A stretch of DNA of 64,000 nucleotides from Trinickia terrae. GTDB lineage: Bacteria; Pseudomonadota; Gammaproteobacteria; Burkholderiales; Burkholderiaceae. The notes below the pieces were generated by a model that saw nothing but the letters and a program-made list of their open reading frames with translations, had not been told where the DNA came from and ran no database searches. Positions within the stretch are counted from its first letter, which is position 1, and every line of letters begins with the position of its first letter. The stretch covers positions 124,001 to 188,000 of the forward strand of contig NZ_SWJE01000012.1 of assembly GCF_005144415.1 (NCBI RefSeq), in the 5' to 3' direction. Below, piece by piece: positions 8,570-16,454 of the stretch. The position numbers were made by a program, and so were the translations under genes.

Positions 8570-9298
8570 TCAACCGCCCGGGCCGTCCTGCTCCGGCTCG
8601 CGATCGAGGCGATAGCCGACGCCATAGATCGAGCGAATCATGTCCTGCTCAGGGCGCACCGCCTGCAGCTTGCGGCGCAGGTTCTTGACGTGAGTGTCGA
8701 CGGTGCGGTCGGCGACGACACGGTGATCGTCGTACAGGCTGCGCAGCAGGTGATCGCGCGGGTAGATCCGGCCCGGCGTCGAATGCAGCAGCGACAGCAG
8801 GCGCAGCTCGATCGGCGTCAGGTTGAGGTCGCGGCCGTCGAGACGCGCAACGTGCCGCTCGACGTCGATCTCGAACGGCGACGCCGTGGCGCCGTCCGCT
8901 TGCGCCGCATTGGCGAGGTTCTCGACGCGCCGCAGGATCGCCTTGACCCTCGCCACCACTTCGCGCGGGCTAAAGGGCTTGCAGACGTAGTCGTCGGCGC
9001 CCAGCTCGAGACCGAGCAGCCGGTCGATCTCGTCGACGCGCGCCGTGAGGATGATCACCGGCACGTGCGAAAACGTCCGCAATTCGCGGCAGATTTCGAG
9101 TCCGCCGCGGCCCGGCAACATCAGGTCGAGCAGGATCAGCGCAGGCATCTGCGCGCGCACGTGCGGGATGACGGCGAGACCGTCGGCGACGGCCGTCGCG
9201 TCGTAGCCCTCCGCGCGCAGGTAGTCGGTGAGCAGCGCGGACAGCTTGGGCTCGTCTTCGACGATCAGGATGGATGGACGCGAGGTGCGGTCAATCAT
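8570..9298 (-). CDS. OmpR-family response regulator (BaeR-like)
   Basis: A 242-residue protein. The receiver has the acidic pair in IVEDEP, phospho-acceptor Asp58 (LILLDLMLPG) and Lys107 (DYVCKPF). The winged-helix output domain spans about residues 140-232 (LTPIELRLLSLL, then RTVDTHVKNLRRKL and YGVGYRL). Its start overlaps the end of the kinase gene by 8 bp, so the two are translationally coupled. Its likely targets are the downstream dioxygenase and hydroxylase genes; this is inferred from order alone. Confidence 0.95.
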   Translation of the reverse strand: MIDRTSRPSILIVEDEPKLSALLTDYLRAEGYDATAVADGLAVIPHVRAQMPALILLDLMLPGRGGLEICRELRTFSHVPVIILTARVDEIDRLLGLELGADDYVCKPFSPREVVARVKAILRRVENLANAAQADGATASPFEIDVERHVARLDGRDLNLTPIELRLLSLLHSTPGRIYPRDHLLRSLYDDHRVVADRTVDTHVKNLRRKLQAVRPEQDMIRSIYGVGYRLDREPEQDGPGG

Positions 9299-10835
9299 GT
9301 TGGGGGTTCAGGTTGGGAAAGCGGGCCATGACCCATAGGCCGCCCAATGGCGAGCGCGACGCCGTGATGGTGCCGCCGTGCTCGCGGACGATGTGCCGGC
9401 ACAGCGCGAGGCCGAGGCCCGCGCCGCCGCTTTGCCGGCTGCGCGAGGCGTCGACGCGAAAGAGCCGGTCGAATAGATGCGGCAGCAACGGTTCGGGCAC
9501 GGCCGGATACGAGTCCTGCACGTCGATCCGCAGCTCGTACGGATTCGTCGAGACGGCCACGCGCACCTTGCCGCCCGGATCGGTGTAGCGCAGCGAGTTC
9601 TCGAGCAGGTTCTTCATCAGCTGCGTGAGCCGGTGCGGGTCCGCCGACATCAACGCCGGCGCCGCGCCGAAATCCGTCTCGAGCGCGATGCTCTTCGCGG
9701 CCAGGCGCTCGCGGAACGCCTCGGCCGCGCCTTCGACGAGCGGCGCCACGTTGACCATGACCTTCTCGAACGACAACGCGCCGATATCGGCAAGCGACAG
9801 CTCGTACAAGTCGTCGATCAACTGGCTCAGCGACGCGACTTCGGCTTGCAGCGAGGCGAGGTTCGACGCGTCGAGCGCGCGCACGCCGTCCTCGATCGCT
9901 TCGAGCTCGCCGCGCAGCACCGCGAGCGGCGTGCGCAGCTCGTGCGAAATATCCGCGATGAAATCGCGCCGGCTGCGCTCGGCGGCCTGCAGCGACGTCG
10001 CGAGCTGGTTGAAGTCCTTCGCCAGCTGATGAAGCTCGTCGCCGCCGGCCTCGGGCAGGCGCGTGGCGTAGTCGCCGCTCGCGAGGCGATGCGTGGCGAC
10101 CACGAGGCGCCGCGCCGGCGCGAGAAAGAGCCGGGCCAGAACGATCGCCGCGCCGGCCGCGAGCAGCGCGGCCAGGCCCACGATGACCCAGGTCGCGCGG
10201 ATCTGCCGGGCCTGGAACTGCTGGTCCGCGGCGGCCAGCAGACTCTCGGGCGAGGCGACGGCCAGCCAGCCGACCACCTTGCCGCCGACCTCGAGCGGAC
10301 GGCGATGCGCGTCCGGCGGAGGCGGCGGCCCGTTGCCCGCGACGCGATGCAGCTGCGCGTCGTACAGCGTCATCGGCGGCGTGCGTCCGGGCCCCGGGTC
10401 CGACAGTCCGCCGGGCGGCGGCCCCGGGGGCGCGCCGGGCGGGGGGCCGCCTGTGAAGCCGCCGGGCGGCGATCCATCGGGCGGCGCCCCGTTAGGCGGT
10501 CCGCCGGACGGCTCCGTGCCCGGCGGCGGGCCTGGGCGGCTCGCTCCGGGCCCTGAGGATTCGTCGGCGCGCTGGTTCCCGGGAAGGTTTCTGAGCAGCG
10601 CGAACCATGCATCCGAATCGCGGCGCAGGTAATCCCAGCTGCCGTGCTGCGCGTAACCTTGTTCCAGCTCGCTCGTCAGCTGGTCCGCTCCCGCCGAGGA
10701 TTGCGCATTCAGGTAGTCGAGAAACCCACGCTGGAAACTCACGCGCACGGCGACGCCCATCGCAACCGCCACGAGAATGCAGACGGCCGAGATGGCGAGA
10801 AAGAGCTTCGAGGTGATGCCGACTCTGATGGACAC
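9291..10835 (-). CDS. Sensor histidine kinase (BaeS-like) with a Pro-Gly-rich sensor loop
   Basis: From a GTG at 10835 (VSIRVGITSKLFLAISAVC) the product is 514 residues; the frame is open further upstream but that part lacks kinase-like content. Layout: TM1 about 11-32, periplasmic sensor 33-212, TM2 about 214-236, HAMP, H-box His298 (FIADISHELRTPL), then the N and G boxes and QSGGAGLGLALCRHIV. The periplasmic loop carries a tract of Pro and Gly at residues 95-151 (nt 10383-10553). A similar tract occurs in the dioxygenase two genes downstream. The start is uncertain because no strong ribosome site precedes the GTG. Confidence 0.9.
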   Translation of the reverse strand: MSIRVGITSKLFLAISAVCILVAVAMGVAVRVSFQRGFLDYLNAQSSAGADQLTSELEQGYAQHGSWDYLRRDSDAWFALLRNLPGNQRADESSGPGASRPGPPPGTEPSGGPPNGAPPDGSPPGGFTGGPPPGAPPGPPPGGLSDPGPGRTPPMTLYDAQLHRVAGNGPPPPPDAHRRPLEVGGKVVGWLAVASPESLLAAADQQFQARQIRATWVIVGLAALLAAGAAIVLARLFLAPARRLVVATHRLASGDYATRLPEAGGDELHQLAKDFNQLATSLQAAERSRRDFIADISHELRTPLAVLRGELEAIEDGVRALDASNLASLQAEVASLSQLIDDLYELSLADIGALSFEKVMVNVAPLVEGAAEAFRERLAAKSIALETDFGAAPALMSADPHRLTQLMKNLLENSLRYTDPGGKVRVAVSTNPYELRIDVQDSYPAVPEPLLPHLFDRLFRVDASRSRQSGGAGLGLALCRHIVREHGGTITASRSPLGGLWVMARFPNLNPQHD

Positions 10836-11090
10836 GTTGCGTATGGGAAGGACCGCGAAAAGCAAGTTGGAAACGGCGCGCAGGGCATGCGGCGGGCATT
10901 CGGCATGTGGGACGTATTTTCGCGCCTGCGCCGTGCCCGTGCCTACACCGGTGCGCCAAGTTCCATATTTTCTCCTCATTTCCCCCATCGTCGCTGCACA
11001 GTTGCTCTCTAAGATGGGCTCCATTGTGGTAACCGCTGGACGCACGCCCCGCCAGGACGTGTTTAATTTCGTGCCGTGGAAAGAGAGCTC

Positions 11091-11891
11091 ATGCCGATGA
11101 TCACCCACCTTCTTGTTGTCGAGCCCGATCAGGAGATTCGCGACGAACTCCGCGCACACCTGCAGAAGCACCAGGTGGAAATGTCCGTGTTGTACGACGC
11201 GACATCGCTGATGCGGCGTCTCGAGGTGGAGGTGCCGTCGGCGATCGTGCTGCGGCACGGCACGCCGAACATCGACGCGATGGCCTCGCTAAGAAGCCTG
11301 CGCGCGGCGGGATACGACATGCCGGTCGTCATCGTGAGCCGTTGCGCGGAAGTCGTCGACAAGATCGTCGCCTTCGAGCTCGGCGCCGACGACTACCTCG
11401 TCGATCCGTTCGATCCCAACGAACTGCTGGCGCGCATCCGCAATGCCCTGCGGCGTCACCATCGCGAGGGATTCGAGGTGCCGGTCAATCGCGAGCAATT
11501 CGTGTTCGCTGACTGCGCGATCGATTTTCTGGGGCGCAGGCTGTTCAGGAATGGCGTCGAAGTGCCGTTGCGGCCCAGCGAATTCGCGCTGCTGAAGATT
11601 TTCTCTGCGCATCCGATGAAGACGCTTTCGCGCGCACGCATCATCGGCATGCTGGGCAGGGACGGCTCCGATCAGGCCGAGCGCGGACTCGACGTGCTGG
11701 TGTTCCGCGTTCGCGCGGCGCTCGGGGCGTCGCCGTCGGGACGGCAGTACATCCAGACCATGCGGGGGCGCGGGTATGTGTTCGTGCCGGATGAGTCGGC
11801 TGCGGCCGCGGTCGAGGATGATGGCGAGCGCTTGGAGCCGCGCTATGCTGCGGGGCGGCAGGTCGCCAGGTATGAGGCGGTGCTGCAGTGA
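11091..11891 (+). CDS. Orphan OmpR-type regulator with a degenerate receiver
   Basis: A 266-residue protein from the ATG at 11091. Fold and length match OmpR regulators, but the phosphorylation site is lost. The aligned acceptor position in AIVLRHGTPNID is Arg55 instead of Asp. The acidic pocket reads VVEPDQE with Pro at the second acidic position. The invariant Lys is Asp105 (DYLVDPFDP). The winged-helix domain is intact (VPLRPSEFALLKIF, LDVLVFRVRAALG, IQTMRGRGYVFVPD). It has no cognate kinase and faces away from the kinase gene at 10835. It probably works without phosphorylation, as known for atypical response regulators. Confidence 0.9.
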   Translation: MPMITHLLVVEPDQEIRDELRAHLQKHQVEMSVLYDATSLMRRLEVEVPSAIVLRHGTPNIDAMASLRSLRAAGYDMPVVIVSRCAEVVDKIVAFELGADDYLVDPFDPNELLARIRNALRRHHREGFEVPVNREQFVFADCAIDFLGRRLFRNGVEVPLRPSEFALLKIFSAHPMKTLSRARIIGMLGRDGSDQAERGLDVLVFRVRAALGASPSGRQYIQTMRGRGYVFVPDESAAAAVEDDGERLEPRYAAGRQVARYEAVLQ

Positions 11892-11920
11892 GGTGCTTCA
11901 GCAATACTGGCTTGGGGCGT

Positions 11921-12497
11921 TTTAGGTTTTCGTGGAAACTTTGAATTCGCGGCGGTCCGTATAGTCCGTCCCTCCCCGGGACCGGGGTCACTTTGGTCTT
12001 GCCCAAAGTAACCAAAGGCGTGTCCTAGGCGGACGGCCTGGCCCGTTAGCACTCAGTCCTGTCTGCGATAGCGGTCTGAGGGCTGCCGTCACCGCTCGCC
12101 GAACGTCCCGTTCGCACGCGGCACAGAATTGCCTTGCGTCGAAACAAATCGAGGGCGTCGCTTTGGCCACGCCCCGTATTGCCTGCGATTGGAGATGAGA
12201 TGGGCGCATGGAGCTGGAGCCGCCTCATGAGGAAAGCCGATCAGGCCTTGCTTCACCGTCAACATGAATTTGATTCGACGCAAGGCAATTCTGTGCCGCG
12301 TGCTAACGGGACGTACGGCGTGCGACAACGGTAGCCCCCAAGACCGCTACCGCCAACAGCACTGCGTGCCTCCGGGACAGGCCGTCCGCCTAGGACACGC
12401 CTTTGGTTACTTTGGGCAAGACCAAAGTGACCCCGGTCCCGGGGAGGGACGGACTATACGGACCGCCGCGAATTCAAAGTTTCCACGAAAACCTAAA
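11921..12497. repeat. 577-bp near-palindromic element with 125-bp terminal inverted repeats
   Basis: Bases 11921-12045 and 12373-12497 are inverted repeats of each other: 125 bp with one mismatch (12041 against 12377). Inside them the complementarity continues with lower identity: 12097-12148 pairs with about 12269-12320, and the segments between also match in inverted order. The whole element folds about a centre near 12209. No transposase or real gene is inside; the short frames it gives on both strands are mirror images of each other. It fills nearly all of the 636-bp gap between the orphan regulator and the MotB-like gene. It looks like a non-autonomous inverted-repeat element. No clear target duplication is visible. 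Confidence 0.85.
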
Positions 12498-12527
12498 CCT
12501 CGCGAACCTTCGAGCGCCCCCCTCACC

Positions 12528-13220
12528 TCAATACTGCACAAGTATGACCACCCGCCGATCCGCGGCTCTTGCCGCCTCATCATCGCCGATGACGAGCGGA
12601 ATCGTATCGGCCCGCCCTATCGCCGCGAGCCGGTGCGGCTCGACGCCCCGCTCGACGAGGAAGCGCACCACCGCCCCCGCTCGCGCCGACGAAAGCTCCC
12701 AATTGGACTCGTACTTCGCGTTGGCGATCGGCACGCTGTCGGAGTGTCCCTCGACGAAGATATTGCTCGACGAATAGTTCTTGAGCACCGCCGCCACCTG
12801 GTTCAGCACGCCAAGCGAATCCGGCATCAGTTGCGCATCGCCCGAGCGAAACAGCACCTTCGCGTTGATGCCGATCTCGACGCCTTGCGCATTCTCGCTG
12901 AGCGTGAGCTGCTTCTCGTCGCGAAGCGCGCCGAGCAGCGACATGAGTTCTTTTTTTGCCGCCTCTTTCTTTCCGTTCGCCGCATCGGCACTGGCCGCGC
13001 TCTTCTGCGTCTTGACGACGTGCGCCGCCTCGACCGTCGTTTCGAGCCGGCGATACCTGGCAAGCTCCAGCGCATAGAGCGCGAGGAACAGCACCATCAG
13101 CGTGGTGATCAGGTCCGAGTACGAAATCAGCCAGCGCTCGGTGCTGCCGCCCGTTTCGTCGTCCTTGTGCAAATCGTTCTTCTCGGACGCCAGGCGCCGG
13201 ATCTCGGTGCGAACGCTCAT
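12528..13220 (-). CDS. MotB-like stator subunit (TM plus OmpA peptidoglycan-binding domain)
   Basis: A 230-residue protein, shorter than flagellar MotB (about 300). A single N-terminal TM (WLISYSDLITTLMVLFLALY, about residues 30-50) holds Asp36 at the place of the essential ion-carrying Asp of MotB. A short Lys/Ala-rich linker follows, then an OmpA-like domain at about 120-228 (IFVEGHSDSVP, NWELSSARAGAVVRFL). It would anchor to peptidoglycan and form an ion channel with the MotA-like partner. It is the last gene of a tight run and is separated from that partner by a hydrolase gene, with gaps of 25 and 27 bp. Confidence 0.9.
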   Translation of the reverse strand: MSVRTEIRRLASEKNDLHKDDETGGSTERWLISYSDLITTLMVLFLALYALELARYRRLETTVEAAHVVKTQKSAASADAANGKKEAAKKELMSLLGALRDEKQLTLSENAQGVEIGINAKVLFRSGDAQLMPDSLGVLNQVAAVLKNYSSSNIFVEGHSDSVPIANAKYESNWELSSARAGAVVRFLVERGVEPHRLAAIGRADTIPLVIGDDEAARAADRRVVILVQY

Positions 13221-13245
13221 CTCTCAGGGCTCCTCCAGGGTCTGC

Positions 13246-14214
13246 TTAGAACCCGAACTGCTTCACGAAGCGGTCGACGGGCACGGACCACATCTTTCCG
13301 CCGTAATTGAGCAGAAAATGACCGTCCCGGCCGGACAATTCACCAGCGTTCACGAATTCCGCAGGACTGCCCCCAGCCTCGAATGCGTCATACCACTTGC
13401 GCGGCGCATCCGGTCCCCAGAAATGATCGTTCGCGGCGTACAACCAGAGGCCCGGGATGGTGGCCGTCGCTCCGAGCTCGGCCATGACCGCCTTCATTTC
13501 ATCCGGGCCGCAGCTGTGGTCCGGCGCACGCTCCGGCAGCCCGCCGGCGCCGCCGGAGAAGTTGATGTAGCCGACAACCCCTGGCGGACGACTCGCGGCG
13601 GTCGCCACCGTCGCCAATCCTCCAACCGAGGCGCCTTCCAGCAAGATGCGGTTCTTGTCGGCCCATGGCTGCTCGCGCGCCCAGTTAACGGCGGCCAATG
13701 TGGCTTGCGCCGTCGCCTTCGCCACCTCCCGGAATTCCGGCCTGCTTGTGCAATTGCCGAAGCTATCGAATCGGGCTCCCGAATTCTCGCGGTCCGGGCC
13801 GCCCGTTTCGCCATAGCCCACTCGTACCGGCGCAACGATCGCAAAGCCCTTCATCAGCCAATACCTGACATGTCCTTTCGGGATCGGGTGCTCCAGCCTG
13901 GCTCGCTCCAAGCCGTCCGAGGAGCGCCCGTGAGAAAAAATCAGCGTTGGGAACGGGCCGGTACCTGCGGGTTTGTAGACTTCGGTGTGCATCGCGATAT
14001 CGCCGCCGAATGCGCCTGCGCCCGGAACGACGATGGACACGATCTCCGGTTTGATATCCGCCGGCGAAAGGTTCTGCGCCGACGCCGACGCCTCCGCGGC
14101 GACGGAATACGGCGGATAGGAACTGCCCAAGGCAAGAACGAGAACTGACCCGAGGAGCAGCCTGGCGAATGTATTTCGCACGGTGGAGACCATCACGCGT
14201 TTCTTGTTCTTCAA
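13246..14214 (-). CDS. Secreted alpha/beta-hydrolase (dienelactone-hydrolase-like) inside the stator gene run
   Basis: A 322-residue protein with a Sec signal (RLLLGSVLVLALGSSYPPYS, basic N-terminus). The hydrolase fold shows the strand TLIFSHGRSSDG with its oxyanion turn, and the nucleophile elbow ILLEGASVGGLATV (GxSxGG type, with the Ser in GASVGG). The catalytic His is likely in GRDGHFLLNYGG. Substrate unknown; periplasmic or secreted. Its place between MotA-like and MotB-like genes is unusual, because those two are normally adjacent. Same strand and short gaps suggest co-transcription. It could be a later insertion into the operon or a functional part of it. Confidence 0.85.
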   Translation of the reverse strand: MKNKKRVMVSTVRNTFARLLLGSVLVLALGSSYPPYSVAAEASASAQNLSPADIKPEIVSIVVPGAGAFGGDIAMHTEVYKPAGTGPFPTLIFSHGRSSDGLERARLEHPIPKGHVRYWLMKGFAIVAPVRVGYGETGGPDRENSGARFDSFGNCTSRPEFREVAKATAQATLAAVNWAREQPWADKNRILLEGASVGGLATVATAASRPPGVVGYINFSGGAGGLPERAPDHSCGPDEMKAVMAELGATATIPGLWLYAANDHFWGPDAPRKWYDAFEAGGSPAEFVNAGELSGRDGHFLLNYGGKMWSVPVDRFVKQFGF

Positions 14215-14241
14215 GAATGAGACTGTTGCGAAAGCAAGCGC

Positions 14242-15006
14242 CTATGCCAGCACTTCCTTCGACCGTTGACGGACATCGCCCGTGAGACGCGTCTCGATGG
14301 TTTGCGGCGATTCGCGGCGGGAGATCGCGAGGAAGCCGTCGAGATAGAGCTTTTGCAGACGCAGCTCGCTATCGACCTGCGCCTTGATCTTCCCGTAGAG
14401 CGGCAGGAACAACAGGTTCGCGAAAGCCAGCCCGTAGAGCGTCGTGACGAACGCCACCGCGATCCCCGTTCCGAGTTCCGCAGGCTCGAGAATGTGGCCG
14501 GTCACCTGGATCAGCCCCAGCACCGAGCCGAGGATGCCGAAGGTCGGCGCATAGCCGCCCGCCTGCTGCCAGATCCGCGCGGCGGCCATGTGATTGCGCT
14601 CGTACGCTTCCAGCTCACGCTGCAAGGCGTCTTCGAGCACCGCGGTCGACACCCCGTTGGCCAGCAGCTCCAACCCTCGCCGCGCAAACGGATCGATGCC
14701 GCCGACATCCATCGCTTCGAACGCCAGCATGCCGTTGAGCTTCGCGTGGTCGCCCCATTCGAGCAGCTTCGACAAGCTCTCCTGATCCACCGCCTTGGCC
14801 CGGGTGAACGCGCGGCCGATCAGCTTCACGCCATCGAAAAACCGCGCCCAGGTGTTCTGGATCATGACCGCGCCGAGCGTGCCGCCGAGCACGATCACGA
14901 GTGCTTCCAACTGAAACAGCGAAGCGAAGCGCCCGCCTTCGAGCGAGAAGCCGAAGACGATGGCCGCTACGCCGAGCAATGCGCCGAACAGCGTGAGGAT
15001 GTCCAT
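14242..15006 (-). CDS. MotA-like stator subunit
   Basis: A 254-residue protein, the length of PomA-type MotA. Four TMs are visible: about 3-20, 31-49, 153-174 and 181-203. The cytoplasmic loop (55-150) is charged around DPFARRGLELL and LEDALQRELEAYE, the region that contacts FliG in motors. Conserved prolines are present at Pro154 (GGYAPTFGILGSVLGL) and Pro202 (LFLPLYGKI). It starts 19 bp after the Crp/FliG-like gene and is followed by a hydrolase and then the MotB-like gene. It is more like flagellar MotA than ExbB/TolQ or the long-tailed ZorA. Confidence 0.92.
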   Translation of the reverse strand: MDILTLFGALLGVAAIVFGFSLEGGRFASLFQLEALVIVLGGTLGAVMIQNTWARFFDGVKLIGRAFTRAKAVDQESLSKLLEWGDHAKLNGMLAFEAMDVGGIDPFARRGLELLANGVSTAVLEDALQRELEAYERNHMAAARIWQQAGGYAPTFGILGSVLGLIQVTGHILEPAELGTGIAVAFVTTLYGLAFANLLFLPLYGKIKAQVDSELRLQKLYLDGFLAISRRESPQTIETRLTGDVRQRSKEVLA

Positions 15007-15025
15007 GTCGTTCCTTGAAAGCGCG

Positions 15026-16243
15026 TTACGCTGCCGCGTTGCCCGGAGCCGACTTGATCGCCTTCACCGTCTCGATGAAGCGCTGCTCGATATCCTGCAC
15101 CTCCAGCGGATCGATCTTGATGTCGCGCCGCATGATCCATGAGATCTCCTTCCTGCGCGCTTCCGTCATGACCGACTGCAGCCGCTCGGAGATCGCCGGC
15201 TCCTCCAGCGCAGCGAGCAGCTTCGCAAGATCGTAGGCATCGAACGCGCTGACGGTATCGAACAGCACGCGCTCGTCGACGAATTCGAGGTCGCTCATCG
15301 AGTCCATTTCGCTGATCGGGCGGCGCTTGCGCTTGGAGAAGTACGAGACGCCCTTCTCTTCGACGTAGTTCAGCACGCTCGACTTGCGGAACGCGAAGAT
15401 GTCCTCGGCGATTTCGCCGTGCGACAGCTTGTTGAGAATCACCTTCTTCTCCACGCCGATCAGCGCTTCGAGATCGGACAGCTCGATCAATTCGAGCTCG
15501 CTCGTGATGGCGAGGTCGAGATCCTGATCGCCGACCTGCTGCGCACGATCGGTGATCCGCACCGGATCGAACGTCACCATCTGGCGGCCGATCGCGCCGC
15601 CTTCGTCGGCAACCGCCGCGGACGCCTTGCCCAGGTAGTCGTTGCGCCCGCTCTCCATCGAGATGAGGTTGAGCCGCTCCATGCGCTTGAGCATCGCCAT
15701 CACGTGCAAGCGCGAATGACCGGCGATCGCCCGGCACTTCTTGATGACTTCGGCGAGCGGCACGGCGGCCTCTGCCTGGCGCGAGCGTCCCATACGCTCC
15801 TCGCGGTACTCGGCGCCCGCCATCAGCGACAACACGTGCGCATACGACAGCACGCCCGGCAGGAAATCGGCATGCGTGTAGGTGGCGAGCAGATCGTCCT
15901 TGCGCTTCATGCGGCGAATCATGGTTCGCACCATGTGGCGCAGGAGCGGCGACACCTTTTCCAATTCTTCATCGATCACGCTCACGTCGACGACGGTCAG
16001 CTGGCAGAACGTCAGCGCCTTCGCGGTGGACACGCGCGGCTCGGACGGCAGGAGCGCGGCCTCGCCGAAGAATTCCCCCTTGCCGAGCGTGGCCAGGACG
16101 ACCTTCTTTTCGTCGCAGCGTGTGGAGATTTCGACTTTGCCGTCCGCGATCACGTAGATCACCGGCTTGCCGGCGTACCCTTCCGAATAGATGACCTCGT
16201 TCGGGGCCGCCGTGCGCGACCATGACGCGTTTTGCTGCTTCAA
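15026..16243 (-). CDS. Cyclic-nucleotide-binding, Crp-like protein with a FliG-C-like C-terminal domain
   Basis: A 405-residue protein of unusual make-up. Residues about 15-100 form a cNMP-binding domain with the phosphate cassette FGEAALLPSEPR, keeping Glu61 and Arg70. A long helix follows (about 97-125). Residues about 163-198 look like a Crp-type helix-turn-helix (AEVIKKCRAIAGHSRLHVMA, then LKRMERLNLISME). Residues about 320-397 resemble the FliG C-terminal domain: VSAFDAYDLAKLLAALEEPA, then the armadillo-like helix ending in MRRDIKIDPLEVQDIEQRFI. FliG-C is the part of the flagellar rotor that MotA touches. Direct downstream linkage to a MotA-like gene supports that reading. There is no signal peptide, so it is cytoplasmic. 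The FliG-C call rests on pattern recognition. Confidence 0.8.
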   Translation of the reverse strand: MKQQNASWSRTAAPNEVIYSEGYAGKPVIYVIADGKVEISTRCDEKKVVLATLGKGEFFGEAALLPSEPRVSTAKALTFCQLTVVDVSVIDEELEKVSPLLRHMVRTMIRRMKRKDDLLATYTHADFLPGVLSYAHVLSLMAGAEYREERMGRSRQAEAAVPLAEVIKKCRAIAGHSRLHVMAMLKRMERLNLISMESGRNDYLGKASAAVADEGGAIGRQMVTFDPVRITDRAQQVGDQDLDLAITSELELIELSDLEALIGVEKKVILNKLSHGEIAEDIFAFRKSSVLNYVEEKGVSYFSKRKRRPISEMDSMSDLEFVDERVLFDTVSAFDAYDLAKLLAALEEPAISERLQSVMTEARRKEISWIMRRDIKIDPLEVQDIEQRFIETVKAIKSAPGNAAA

Positions 16244-16396
16244 GATGTTCCCCTGCGGATTTTGTTTTGCACCGTTCGGTACTCTGCGGAGCCGCGCACC
16301 GTTGGATCGCGGTCCTGCCTCTCTATAGCCCGTATATCGACATGTCCGGCGGAGATCTTTAGCGCCCGGCCGGCGCCCGAGGGTTTTTGCTCACGC

Positions 16397-16408
16397 GCAA
16401 ACGTTTGC
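16397..16408. promoter_or_regulatory. LacI/PurR-type palindrome upstream of the Crp/FliG-like operon
   Basis: GCAAACGTTTGC is a perfect 12-bp palindrome with a central CG, as in LacI-family operators. It lies 154 bp upstream of the gene at 16243 and just beyond the end of the exporter gene (stop at 16455). The same 12 bp recurs at 53311-53322 before the alginate-lyase gene. No LacI-family regulator is in the window. Confidence 0.45.
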
Positions 16409-16454
16409 CGCCCGTGCCGCGCAGAAAAGTATTACTAAACCTTCCCTGCACAAG

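Noticed and set aside
10940-10985. Short frame with a good GAGGAG site upstream of the kinase (leader peptide)
   Set aside because: It encodes only seven residues (MELGAPV) with no attenuator-like hairpin or regulatory codons, so chance is likely.
12046-12334. Short frames inside the palindromic element
   Set aside because: They are mirror images of each other created by the inverted repeat, without ribosome sites; treated as repeat, not genes.
12528-15006. Zorya-type anti-phage system (ZorA/ZorB)
   Set aside because: The MotA-like protein lacks the long cytoplasmic tail of ZorA, and no ZorC/D/E helicase or nuclease genes are nearby.
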